Shown here: positions 1 through 6,275 of the stretch, in pieces
How the letters are laid out: the number at the start of each line of letters is the position of its first letter
How positions within the stretch are numbered: position 1 is the stretch's first letter
Assembly (NCBI GenBank): GCA_009785395.1
Contig: WQWK01000078.1
Coordinates: 1 to 8,621 of the forward strand
DNA length: 8,621 nucleotides
From: Conexibacteraceae bacterium
GTDB lineage: Bacteria; Actinomycetota; Thermoleophilia; Solirubrobacterales; Solirubrobacteraceae
Direction: 5' to 3'
Notes under the pieces: model-generated
What the model was told of the DNA's origin: nothing
Database searches by the model: none
The model's input: only the letters and a program-made list of their open reading frames with translations
Made by a program: the position numbers and the translations under genes

Positions 1-159
1 AGCTCGAACGGCGGCAGCTCCAGCTCCGGCGGCGCCGGCACCGGTTCCGCGTCGGGCGGAAGCGGCTCCGGCTCGGGCGGCGGCTCCAGCTCGGGCGGCG
101 GCTCCAGCTCGGGCACCGGCGGTTCCAGCTCGGGCGGCGGCGGCACCTCCGGCCTCTGA
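1..159 (+). CDS. Alternative reading: Gly/Ser-rich C-terminal tail of a plus-strand gene
   Basis: Frame 1 is open from the window edge to TGA at 157-159, giving 52 residues made almost wholly of Gly and Ser with a few Thr and Ala, ending GGGGTSGL. Flexible tails like this are common at the C-terminus of exported actinobacterial proteins. If real, the gene would converge on the dehydrogenase (stop at 188-186) with a gap of 26 bases. It is mutually exclusive in practice with the minus-strand Pro/Glu-rich reading of the same bases. I rate this slightly lower because the minus reading has a start codon positioned as part of an operon. No domain is visible in the part present. Confidence 0.35.
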   Translation, partial: SSNGGSSSSGGAGTGSASGGSGSGSGGGSSSGGGSSSGTGGSSSGGGGTSGL

Positions 160-179
160 GCCGGCGACTCAGCCGCCAT
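1..179 (-). CDS. Possible Pro/Glu-rich protein, N-terminal part (runs off left edge)
   Basis: An open frame starts with ATG at 179-177 and continues without a stop to the window edge, giving 59 visible residues. It begins MAAESPAQRPEVPPPPELEP and continues as near-perfect PPPELE hexapeptides ending in PPELELPPFE. Such a segment would be a disordered, acidic, proline-rich N-terminal arm; no function can be assigned. In favour: it follows the dehydrogenase stop codon (188-186) by 6 bases on the same strand, and AGGA overlaps that stop, which suggests translational coupling at the end of the operon. Against: the AGGA-to-ATG spacing is only 4 bases, and the same DNA is also open on the plus strand as a Gly/Ser-rich tail ending at 159. 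The third codon position falls on the same bases in both readings, so GC3 cannot separate them. Sequence left of the window would decide. Confidence 0.45.
   Translation of the reverse strand, partial: MAAESPAQRPEVPPPPELEPPVPELEPPPELEPPPEPEPLPPDAEPVPAPPELELPPFE
64..138. repeat. 18-bp tandem repeat tract
   Basis: Four copies of an 18-bp unit of the form GGCTCCAGCTCGGGCGGC lie at 64-81, 82-99, 100-117 and 121-138. The third and fourth copies are separated by an extra GGC. They differ by one to three bases, and degenerate versions of the same Gly/Ser-coding pattern extend from 1 to about 155. The unit is a multiple of three, so copy-number change keeps both open frames: GSSSGG on plus, PPPELE on minus. 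Slippage between copies is expected to make length vary between strains. Confidence 0.85.
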
Positions 180-185
180 TACGTC

Positions 186-1139
186 CTACGGGATCACGAC
201 GGCGGCGCCCTCGAAGGCGCCCGCGCGCAGATCCGCCAGCGCCTGCTCGGCCTGCTCCAGCGGATAGGTGGTGACGGTCGTCACCACCGGTACGTGCGGC
301 GCCAGCGCCAGAAAGGCCTCGGCGTCGCTGCGCGTGAGGTTTGCAACCGATCGGATCACGCGCTCCTCCCAGAGGTCGTCGTAGGAGAACGCCGGGATCT
401 CCGACATGTGGATTCCGGCGCAGACGACCACGCCGCCGCGGTCGAGCGCACGCAGCGCCTGCGGCACCAGGCTGCCGTCCGAGGCGAAGATGATCGCGGC
501 GTCGAGCGGCTCCGGTGGCAGCTCGGTGCTGGGGCCGGCCCAGGTTGCCCCCAGGGACAGCGCGAACTGCGCACCGCGCTCGTCGCCCGGGCGCACGAAC
601 GCGTACACGTCGCGTCCCTCGTGCACCGCCACCTGGCAGATCATGTGCGCCGCGGAGCCGAAGCCGTAGAGCCCGAGCCGCGGCGCGTCACCAGCCAGGC
701 CCAGGGCCCTGTAACCGATCAGGCCACCGCACAGCAGCGGCGCCGCCTGCTCATCGCTGAGGCTGTCCGGCAGCGCGAAGCAGTAACGCGCGTCCGCGAC
801 TGTTCGCTCCGCGTAGCCGCCGTCGATGTCACGTCCGGTGAAACGGGCGCGCAGGCACAGGTTCTCCCGGCCCGAGCGGCAGAAGCGGCACTCGCCGCAG
901 GTCCAGCCAAGCCACGGCACGCCGAGCCGCCGGCCGTCATCGCTGACGCCGACGATCTGGTGCCCGAGCACGACCGGCAGCAGCGGCGCATCGATCTCGC
1001 CGTCACGCAGGTGCAGGTCGGTCCGGCAGACGCCGCAGGCGCTCACCGCCAGCGCGATCTGGCCCGGCCCGGGCTGCGGCTTGGGCAGCTCTCGCAGTTC
1101 GAGCGGCGATCCCGGGCGGGTGAGCACGGCGGCGCGCAT
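186..1139 (-). CDS. Zinc-dependent alcohol dehydrogenase, AdhA-like MDR family
   Basis: This 317-residue protein is a medium-chain dehydrogenase/reductase, which oxidises alcohols or reduces aldehydes with NAD(P)(H) in the cytoplasm. The N-terminal catalytic domain has CGVCRTDLH (35-43), with C38 as expected zinc ligand and T40 in the proton-relay position, then GH60Q, and C137 as the likely third ligand. The structural zinc site is complete: C81, C84, C87 and C95 with the usual 3-3-8 spacing. The nucleotide-binding region has LGLYGFGSAAH (155-165), a variant of the GxGxxG turn. The length is slightly short for zinc ADHs (about 330-350) but fits the AdhA-like subgroup. Start ATG at 1139 follows the Nudix stop by 9 bases, and I see no strong ribosome-binding site, so coupling is likely. 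Oddity: the family's usual GHE is GHQ here, putting Gln in the conserved Glu position beside the catalytic zinc. The physiological substrate cannot be inferred. Confidence 0.9.
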   Translation of the reverse strand: MRAAVLTRPGSPLELRELPKPQPGPGQIALAVSACGVCRTDLHLRDGEIDAPLLPVVLGHQIVGVSDDGRRLGVPWLGWTCGECRFCRSGRENLCLRARFTGRDIDGGYAERTVADARYCFALPDSLSDEQAAPLLCGGLIGYRALGLAGDAPRLGLYGFGSAAHMICQVAVHEGRDVYAFVRPGDERGAQFALSLGATWAGPSTELPPEPLDAAIIFASDGSLVPQALRALDRGGVVVCAGIHMSEIPAFSYDDLWEERVIRSVANLTRSDAEAFLALAPHVPVVTTVTTYPLEQAEQALADLRAGAFEGAAVVIP

Positions 1140-1148
1140 TCGCCGCCG

Positions 1149-1766
1149 CTACGCCGCGGAGGAGGAGCCCGCCGCCGCAGGGCCTTCGAGCAGGCCGCCG
1201 ATCCGGTCGAGCAGGTCGGAGACGATCCTCGCGGTCGCGCCCCAGATCATGTGCTGGTCGACGACGTAGGTGTCGGTGCGCAGCGCGATACCGCGCCGCG
1301 CGAGCCGGCGGCGCCCGTACCCGGCTGCGACGGCCGGGAGCGGCAGGTCGATCACCGTGGCAACCTCGCGGTCGCTCGGTGTCCAGCGGAAGGCGCTCGG
1401 CACGATGCCGACGAACGGGTAGATCGCGTAGCCCGTGACGAACGTCGGCGTGGGCTCGAGCGCGCCAACCACCTGGACGACGTCAGGCGGCAGGCCGACC
1501 TCCTCGTGCGCCTCGCGCAGCGCGGTGGCGACCAGATCCTCGTCCTCGGGGTCCCTGCGGCCGCCGGGGAATGAGATTTCGCCCGCGTGACGCGGCAGAT
1601 CGTGGTGGCGTTCGGTGAAGACCGCGTGCAGCACCCCGCGCCGGAGGTGGATCGGCACCAGCACCGCCGCCGCCATGGCCGCGCGGACCTCGATCGCGGA
1701 GGCCTGCTGCGGGTCCAGCAACAGGCCGTCGAGTGCCCGGCGCAGCGCGTCTGCCTGCCTGCTCAT
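1149..1766 (-). CDS. Nudix hydrolase, CoA pyrophosphatase-like (NudL/YeaB type)
   Basis: This 205-residue protein fits the CoA-diphosphatase branch of the Nudix family, whose studied members split CoA or its derivatives into 4'-phosphopantetheine (or acyl form) and 3',5'-ADP using Mg or Mn. The branch signature upstream of the Nudix box is visible: FTERHHDLPRHAGEISFPGG at 50-69. The Nudix box follows at about 68-92 and ends in REAHEEVGL (84-92); E88 and E89 are the expected metal ligands. The tail after about 193 is Gly/Ala/Ser-rich and probably unstructured. Start ATG at 1766 lies 2 bases after the stop of the DUF1015 gene with no clear Shine-Dalgarno, so translation probably depends on ribosomes finishing that gene. 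CoA as substrate is inferred from the motif; other acyl-CoA or nucleotide substrates are possible. Confidence 0.9.
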   Translation of the reverse strand: MSRQADALRRALDGLLLDPQQASAIEVRAAMAAAVLVPIHLRRGVLHAVFTERHHDLPRHAGEISFPGGRRDPEDEDLVATALREAHEEVGLPPDVVQVVGALEPTPTFVTGYAIYPFVGIVPSAFRWTPSDREVATVIDLPLPAVAAGYGRRRLARRGIALRTDTYVVDQHMIWGATARIVSDLLDRIGGLLEGPAAAGSSSAA

Positions 1767-1768
1767 CG

Positions 1769-3028
1769 TCAGGCCAGCGGGTTGAACACCAACCCGGTCG
1801 GAACCTTGGGGAAGAAGTAGGTCGACTTCGGCGGCATGTTCTCGCCGGAGGCCGCCACGTCCTGCACACGACGTACCGGAGTGGGGGCCATGAACAGCGC
1901 TGCGTCGTACTCACCCGAGCGCACCAGCGCGATCGCCTGCGCGTCATCACGGGCGTATCCGAGACCATCGAGATGGTCGATCTGCTCGTCTGTCATGTCG
2001 AGCGCACCCTTCAGCAGGAGCGCTTCGGTGACGGCCGTGTCGAGGTGCCGGTAGGGCTCGGATCGATCTGCCAGCGCGGCCTCCACCGCCGCCTGGTTCT
2101 TGAGTGTGAGGCGGTACGGCTGCTTGTGGTAGGAGTCGATGTAGCCGAGCTGGAGCTGCTCGTTCTCAGGCGGAGGCAGTTCATCATCGGACCCGAGCGC
2201 CGCCAGCTCGAAGTCGCGCTCGATCGCGTCGGCCAGCGCCCGCTGCTTTTCCGGCGCAACCCGCAGCAGCCGATGCGTGGGGAACACCGTCAGCCCTGGA
2301 TCTTCGAGCGCCACCAGGCACATCAGCACGTAGCGGTGCGGTCCCTCGCCGCCGACCTCCTCCGCGTAGACGCGGGCCGTCTCATAGCGGTGGTGCCCGT
2401 CCGCGATCAGCAGCTCCGCCTCCCGCGCGGCGTCCTGGACGGCGGCGATCGCGTCCGGGTCCTGCACGCGCCAGAGACGGTTGACCGTCCCGTCGGGATC
2501 CGTCGTCTGCGCCCATGGTGACCGGGCCGTGGCCGGCGCCAGGGCGGCCCAGGCCCGGCGCTCGGGGTCGGAGAACAGCGCGAAGATGGGGGACAGGTTG
2601 GCGCGCGTCGCGCGGGTCAGGCGTAGCCGGTCCTCTCTGGGGCCCGGATGTGTGCGCTCGTGGGGGCGGATGCGCCCGGGGCCGTATTCCTCGACGCGCA
2701 CACGCGCGAGAAAGCCCCGGCGCGTGCGCGAGCGGCCGTCCGGACCGACGTAGTCCTGCTCCAGCGCCCAGATCGCCGGCGCCTCGTCCTGGACGACGAT
2801 GCCCTGCTCGCGCCACCCCGCCAGCACCGCCGCTGCGTGTTGATACGGATCGTCGCCGTCAGAGGCGACGGGCAGATCGATCTCCACCACGTTGTACGGC
2901 GACTGCGCCTTCAGCGCCGCGCGCCCCTCGACGTCGATCACGTCATAGGGAGGCGCGATCACCGGCTGCAGCCCCCCGGTCTGATCGAGCGCATAGTGGA
3001 GAGCCAGCAGCGGTTGAACGTCGGCCAT
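1769..3028 (-). CDS. DUF1015 family protein (uncharacterised)
   Basis: This 419-residue protein has a full set of DUF1015 hallmarks: IAPPYDVI (24-31), the long conserved block around IRPHERTHPGP (120-130) running on through TRANLSPIFALF (141-152), IADGHHRYETA (208-218), and the C-terminal GENMPPKSTYFFPKVPTGLV (395-414). No signal peptide or membrane segment is apparent, so it should be cytoplasmic. I do not know of an established biochemical activity for the family. From memory, homologues often sit near serA (phosphoglycerate dehydrogenase); serA is not in this window. The DGHHR motif resembles that of ParB-like proteins, which include a free-serine kinase; that is a hint only. It is the first gene of the leftward operon and ends 2 bases before the Nudix start. 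ATG at 3028 has no convincing Shine-Dalgarno upstream, so a very short leader is possible. The sequence looks intact. Confidence 0.93.
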   Translation of the reverse strand: MADVQPLLALHYALDQTGGLQPVIAPPYDVIDVEGRAALKAQSPYNVVEIDLPVASDGDDPYQHAAAVLAGWREQGIVVQDEAPAIWALEQDYVGPDGRSRTRRGFLARVRVEEYGPGRIRPHERTHPGPREDRLRLTRATRANLSPIFALFSDPERRAWAALAPATARSPWAQTTDPDGTVNRLWRVQDPDAIAAVQDAAREAELLIADGHHRYETARVYAEEVGGEGPHRYVLMCLVALEDPGLTVFPTHRLLRVAPEKQRALADAIERDFELAALGSDDELPPPENEQLQLGYIDSYHKQPYRLTLKNQAAVEAALADRSEPYRHLDTAVTEALLLKGALDMTDEQIDHLDGLGYARDDAQAIALVRSGEYDAALFMAPTPVRRVQDVAASGENMPPKSTYFFPKVPTGLVFNPLA

Positions 3029-3039
3029 GACTGATGCGC

Positions 3040-3045
3040 AGGCTA
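3040..3045 (-). promoter_or_regulatory. Possible -10 box for the DUF1015 operon
   Basis: On the minus strand TAGCCT (TAnnnT pattern) ends 11 bases before the ATG at 3028. Transcription would begin only a few bases ahead of the start codon, matching the absence of a ribosome-binding site and common leaderless transcripts in actinobacteria. No good -35 hexamer is found at 16-19 bases. This is weak evidence. Confidence 0.25.
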
Positions 3046-3078
3046 CAGGTCATTCCCAGGGAGCGGCGCACTGACCCC

Positions 3079-3084
3079 TACACT
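3079..3084 (+). promoter_or_regulatory. Possible -10 box for tRNA-Pro
   Basis: TACACT fits the TAnnnT pattern and ends 10 bases before the first base of the mature tRNA, which would give a short 5' leader for RNase P to remove. There is no clear -35 element; TTCCCA at 3053-3058 is too far away (20 bases) and poor. Confidence 0.35.
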
Positions 3085-3094
3085 CTCTGCGCGA

Positions 3095-3168
3095 CGGGGT
3101 GTGGCGCAGCCTGGTAGCGCGCTCGCTTTGGGAGCGAGAGGTCCCGGGTTCAAATCCCGGCACCCCGA
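3095..3168 (+). tRNA. tRNA-Pro, anticodon TGG
   Basis: A complete 74-base cloverleaf can be drawn. The acceptor stem CGGGGTG pairs with CACCCCG (3161-3167) and discriminator A is at 3168. The D stem is GCGC/GCGC around AGCCTGGTA. The anticodon stem is CTCGC/GCGAG enclosing loop TTTGGGA, whose positions 34-36 are TGG, reading CCA and other proline codons by wobble. The T arm is CCGGG-TTCAAAT-CCCGG with the standard TTC. The 3' CCA is not encoded (TTT follows), so CCA-adding enzyme must supply it. The gene stands alone with no second tRNA and no visible attachment-site duplication. Confidence 0.97.
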
Positions 3169-3179
3169 TTTCCCGGTTC

Positions 3180-3218
3180 GCGCGCAGCGGCCGGGGCCCC
3201 GGTGTCGCCGCTGCGCGC
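3180..3218. terminator. Inverted repeat, candidate bidirectional terminator
   Basis: GCGCGCAGCGGC (3180-3191) is repeated in perfect reverse complement at 3207-3218, a 12-bp all-matching stem with a 15-base GC-rich loop that itself contains CCGGGGCCCCGG-like symmetry. It sits between two converging genes, tRNA-Pro (ends 3168) and GH2 (stop at 3237-3235), where a shared terminator is expected. There is no T-tract on either side, so it would be a U-tract-less terminator of the kind proposed for GC-rich actinobacteria, or a 3'-end stabilising hairpin. Confidence 0.6.
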
Positions 3219-3234
3219 CGCTCGAACTCGTCCG

Positions 3235-6090
3235 CTACTGCACGGCCGGAACGTCCTGCTTCGCGACGTTCCACCCGAACAGGCTGACGACAGGCGCGGC
3301 CCCCTCGAGCTCGGACCGGCTGTAGGTGGCCCGTAGGGTCTCGGACTCGCCGGGCCACAGCGTGATGTCGTTGTCGCTCCAGGCGATCGGCAGGATGTCG
3401 TTATCGCCGGGCGCCGGCTGGCCGGACGCGGAGCCCCGGCGCACATCCGCCCGCAGGAAGAACGCAACTGTGGGCTTGGTCGAGGTGTTGGTGATCGTCA
3501 CCTCGGTCTCCTCGCTCGTGTTCCCCACAGTGTGCGACGCCGCGGTCACGTGGACGGTGGCGGGAGCCAGCTGCTGCAGCTGCGTGAGGTCGGCGTACTG
3601 GCTCATCGTCGCCTGGGGGAAATCGTTGCCCGACAGTGTCGCGTTCCAGTCGACGATGTCCTGCTGGGTCGACAGCCAATACACGTTGCGGTCGATCACG
3701 CGGCCGTCGCGCCTGAGCAGCAGTTCGACGAAGTAGGTCTCCGCGGGCGTCGGCGGCGTCGTGGTGGCGGGCACCACCGGCTGCAGCAGGCCCTTCGCTA
3801 CACCCTGGGGCGCCACAGAGACGCCGCTCTTGGTCTGGTCGTCCAGCAGCCTGCCGTTCACGGCGTAGACCTTCGACTCGACCGAGAGCCCCTGCTCCGC
3901 ACCGTTGGTGAGATTGTCGACCGAGACGCTGCCGTCGTCGTAGGTGTAGAGGACGTGCAACGGCTCGTTGGCCTTCTTGGCGCCGAAGTAGCTGCCGGCC
4001 TGGTCGTAGTCGTAGTTGTAGAGATCCCACAGCAGCGTCGGCCAGCCCTTGTTGAGCTGCCAGTAGACGACGCCGGTCGAGGGCGCTACGGCGTCGGTGG
4101 AGTGGTCGATGTAGGCCTCGAACTGCGCCCGCTGGGTCTCGTAGTTCTGCACCTGGCCCTCCTCGACGTACTGGTTGAGGCTCGACCAGGTGCCATAGCG
4201 GGCTTGGATGGCCGCGTCGAGGTCGTGCAGGGTGCCGAATGAGTAGCCGCCGTTGTCCGGGCTCGGCAGCCCGTTCTCGTAGTTGAGGTGGTACTGGTTG
4301 TAGTCGGGGTTGGTCCACAGCTGGGTCAGGTCCGACGGGGACAGCCAGCGCTCGAGCGAGTCGAGCGTCGGAATCGTGGCGCCGGCGGAGGACTCGCTGT
4401 CAAACGCCCACGCGCCACCGACGTTGGTGCGAGTCGGGTCGGTCGGGTCGAAGTGCGTGCGGTCGTACCAGTAGCTGGGCGGGACCCAGTCGTATGGGCC
4501 CTCCTTCTCGCCCGACGGGCCGAGCGTGCCCAGCGGGTCGGTCTTGTACTCAGCGGAGGCGATCAGCGGGTCCTGGAAGCCGGCCCGCTTGAAGGCATCC
4601 AGCGACACCGTCTCCTGCCGGCTCGTCGGATTGTTGTCGCTCCAGCTGAAGTTCATGACGCTCGGGTGGTTGCGCAGGTTCTGGCCGATCGTGAGCGCCG
4701 AGTTGGCCAGCACCTTGAAGTCCTGGCTGCTGGTCAGCCCGCTGTCCTGCAGCTGCCATGCGTCGCAGCACTGGAAGCCGCCGTCGATCAGGATGCCGGC
4801 GCGGTCCATCTGCTCGTAGAAGTTCTCGGGCATCTGCTTGCCCTCGGTCCGGATCCCGTTCAGGCCGAGGTTCTTGATGATCGCGATCTGGTTCGCGATG
4901 TCAGAGGCCGAGTAGTGCAGGAACAGGTTCTCCGACCACCCGCCGGCGCGGAACACGAACGGCACGCCGTTGACCAGGAACTGGCGTGAGCCGTCCGGTG
5001 CGATTCCCGAGCTTGACGTGGCGCCGACCAGCCGCGTCGTGACGGTGCGGATGCCGAACGTCTCTGACTCGCTGTCCGGCGCATCGCCGCGCTGGCCGAT
5101 CGCCATCGTCATGCGGTACAGCGGCTGGGCGCCCATCTGGTAGGGCCACCAGACGCTGGGATGCTGGATGTCCAGGCCCGGATCGCGGCTCGGGGTGAAC
5201 GTGAGCGTCCGCGTGGCGCCGGCCGCGACGGTCACGGTGCGGCTGACGTGGATCGTCGCGCCTCCCGGGGAGCGCAGGACCGCCGCGAGCTTGCCCGTCT
5301 GCGCGGTGGCGGCGTGGTTGGTGACGTCGGCCTCGAGTGTGAGCTTCGCGCTCGACAGGTCGGGTGCGTCCTCTTGCAGGACGTGCGCGTTGCTGAGCGC
5401 CAGCGGGCCGGAGGTGTGCAGCTGAACCGGGAACTGGATGCCTGTGTTGTTGTCCGGCGGGATCTGCGTCCAGTCGACGTTGTCGAGCGTGAACATCGTG
5501 TTCGGGTTGTTCGGGTAGACCTCGATCGCCAGCGTGTTTGTGCCATGCCGAAGCAGGTTGGTGACGCCGAAGGTGTACCGCGTGTAGTCGCCCTGCACCG
5601 TGCTCTGGGTTGCGACCTCCGTCCCGTTGACCCACACGTCCGCCTGTCCGACGACGCCGTTGACGATCAGATCGGAATAGCTCGCGGCGTCCGGGTCGGC
5701 GTTGAAGTCGGTCCGGAACCACCAGGGGACCGAGAACTCCGGGATCGTGTCGCCTCCGACCTGATCCATGTAGCCGAAGCAGTTCTCCATGTTCGTCGAG
5801 AAGAACACGTTGGGACAGTGCCCGGTCTGAACGAGCGCGTTGACCTCGGTGCCGACCGCGCCGGCGTCGTCGGGCTTGACCTGCAGCCACGAGTCGGCGG
5901 GAAAGCCCGGGGTCGAGATCTGAGCGCCGGCCTGGGTCGCCTGGGCGCTGCTCTGCACCTGCCAGCCGCCGAGGCCCAAGGTCTGGGTGTCGGCCGATGC
6001 CGCCGGCGCGGAGAGCGCGGCGGCGGCGAGCATTGCCAAGGCAGAGGTTCCAACCATGGTCGCCAAGCGACCAGCATCCCGTCGCGACAT
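3235..6090 (-). CDS. Secreted glycoside hydrolase family 2, exo-beta-D-glucosaminidase-like
   Basis: With ATG at 6090 this encodes 951 residues. A GTG 18 bases upstream is open, but GGAGGG ends 6 bases before the ATG and lies inside that extension, so the ATG is chosen. Residues 1-33 form a signal peptide with a likely cut after PAASA, so the enzyme is exported. An N-terminal jelly-roll sugar-binding domain follows (about 34-225; PWWFRTDF at 122-129, ADVWVNG near 150-156), then an Ig-like domain and a TIM barrel from about 370. Barrel signatures match the CsxA-type subfamily of GH2, which removes terminal GlcN from chitosan: FQCCDAW (439-445), SDNNPTSRQE (484-493), FDSESSAGATIPTLDSL (563-579), and WQLNKGWPTLLWDLYNYD (677-694). 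By family logic E493 is the acid/base and E566 the nucleophile. Beta-sandwich domains fill the C-terminus; no extra carbohydrate-binding module is seen. Related activities (beta-mannosidase, endo-beta-mannosidase) cannot be excluded. It is divergent from the GH18 gene. Confidence 0.92.
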   Translation of the reverse strand: MSRRDAGRLATMVGTSALAMLAAAALSAPAASADTQTLGLGGWQVQSSAQATQAGAQISTPGFPADSWLQVKPDDAGAVGTEVNALVQTGHCPNVFFSTNMENCFGYMDQVGGDTIPEFSVPWWFRTDFNADPDAASYSDLIVNGVVGQADVWVNGTEVATQSTVQGDYTRYTFGVTNLLRHGTNTLAIEVYPNNPNTMFTLDNVDWTQIPPDNNTGIQFPVQLHTSGPLALSNAHVLQEDAPDLSSAKLTLEADVTNHAATAQTGKLAAVLRSPGGATIHVSRTVTVAAGATRTLTFTPSRDPGLDIQHPSVWWPYQMGAQPLYRMTMAIGQRGDAPDSESETFGIRTVTTRLVGATSSSGIAPDGSRQFLVNGVPFVFRAGGWSENLFLHYSASDIANQIAIIKNLGLNGIRTEGKQMPENFYEQMDRAGILIDGGFQCCDAWQLQDSGLTSSQDFKVLANSALTIGQNLRNHPSVMNFSWSDNNPTSRQETVSLDAFKRAGFQDPLIASAEYKTDPLGTLGPSGEKEGPYDWVPPSYWYDRTHFDPTDPTRTNVGGAWAFDSESSAGATIPTLDSLERWLSPSDLTQLWTNPDYNQYHLNYENGLPSPDNGGYSFGTLHDLDAAIQARYGTWSSLNQYVEEGQVQNYETQRAQFEAYIDHSTDAVAPSTGVVYWQLNKGWPTLLWDLYNYDYDQAGSYFGAKKANEPLHVLYTYDDGSVSVDNLTNGAEQGLSVESKVYAVNGRLLDDQTKSGVSVAPQGVAKGLLQPVVPATTTPPTPAETYFVELLLRRDGRVIDRNVYWLSTQQDIVDWNATLSGNDFPQATMSQYADLTQLQQLAPATVHVTAASHTVGNTSEETEVTITNTSTKPTVAFFLRADVRRGSASGQPAPGDNDILPIAWSDNDITLWPGESETLRATYSRSELEGAAPVVSLFGWNVAKQDVPAVQ

Positions 6091-6096
6091 GCGTAT

Positions 6097-6102
6097 CCCT
6101 CC
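6097..6102 (-). promoter_or_regulatory. Ribosome-binding site deciding the GH2 start
   Basis: GGAGGG on the minus strand is followed by a 6-base spacer (ATACGC) and ATG at 6090. This is the strongest Shine-Dalgarno among the minus-strand genes here, and it rules against the longer reading from GTG at 6108, which would put the site within the coding sequence. Confidence 0.8.
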
Positions 6103-6135
6103 CACCACCGGAATTTGGTACGGCTCTTAACAAAC

Positions 6136-6165
6136 AGCCTATGCAAATTGGGCTGCGTCCGTCAA
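6136..6165 (-). promoter_or_regulatory. Sigma70-like promoter of the GH2 gene
   Basis: Minus-strand TTGACG (6165-6160) and TAGGCT (6141-6136) are separated by 18 bases. The first matches the -35 consensus at five of six positions and the second keeps TAnnnT. Transcription would start near 6130, giving a leader of about 40 bases to ATG 6090. The surrounding DNA (6110-6150) is the most AT-rich stretch of the window, as expected of a promoter. Confidence 0.6.
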
Positions 6166-6196
6166 GGCCCGACCGCGATTCGACTGAAGCCTTTCC

Positions 6197-6212
6197 CATT
6201 ATGCGCAGAATG
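6197..6212. promoter_or_regulatory. 16-bp near-palindrome, candidate shared operator
   Basis: CATTATGCGCAGAATG reads as CATT-n-TGCGCA-n-AATG and is symmetric at every position except one pair. It lies in the spacer between the divergent GH2 and GH18 genes, about 67-82 bases from the proposed GH2 transcription start and about 63-78 from the proposed GH18 start. That placement suits an activator or repressor acting on both genes. It also overlaps two in-frame upstream ATGs (6201, 6210) of the GH18 frame, so it could in part be coding. I do not recognise it as a known site. Confidence 0.35.
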
Positions 6213-6261
6213 AAGGTGGGTCTGAGCTCGTGTGGTTCACCGGTTCGGCGGCGACAGCTTC

Positions 6262-6267
6262 TAACCT
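6262..6267 (+). promoter_or_regulatory. Possible -10 box for a leaderless GH18 transcript
   Basis: TAACCT (TAnnnT) ends 8 bases before the ATG at 6276, so transcription would begin at or next to the start codon. No -35 hexamer of quality is found at 16-19 bases; TTCACC at 6236-6241 is 20 bases away. Support comes mainly from the fit with the preferred start codon. Confidence 0.3.
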
Positions 6268-6275
6268 TGCGGGAG

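Noticed and set aside
64..138. CRISPR-like array
   Set aside because: The 18-bp units are contiguous with no unique spacers and keep reading frames; this is a coding tandem repeat.
294..1574. Long plus-strand open frame (426 codons) antisense to the dehydrogenase and Nudix genes
   Set aside because: Arg/Ala/Val-rich shadow translation typical of GC-rich DNA; the opposite strand has two clear protein families with full motifs.
1733..2521. Plus-strand open frame of 262 codons opposite DUF1015
   Set aside because: No recognisable motif, and it overlaps a gene with conserved DUF1015 blocks over its full length.
3095..3234. tRNA-Pro as an integration site for a mobile element
   Set aside because: No duplicated tRNA 3' end, no integrase and no composition shift next to it; the flanking genes look ordinary.
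3050..3358. Minus-strand open frame of 102 codons containing GVPGFEPGTS and a following Ser/Arg-rich run
   Set aside because: This is the antisense translation of the tRNA-Pro gene, a well-known source of false hypothetical proteins. The plus-strand frames through the tRNA (PGFKSRHPDF-type) are artefacts for the same reason.
6091..6108. Longer GH2 start at GTG 6108
   Set aside because: It would place the GGAGGG ribosome-binding site inside the gene and add residues MVGGIR ahead of a normal signal peptide; ATG at 6090 is better placed.
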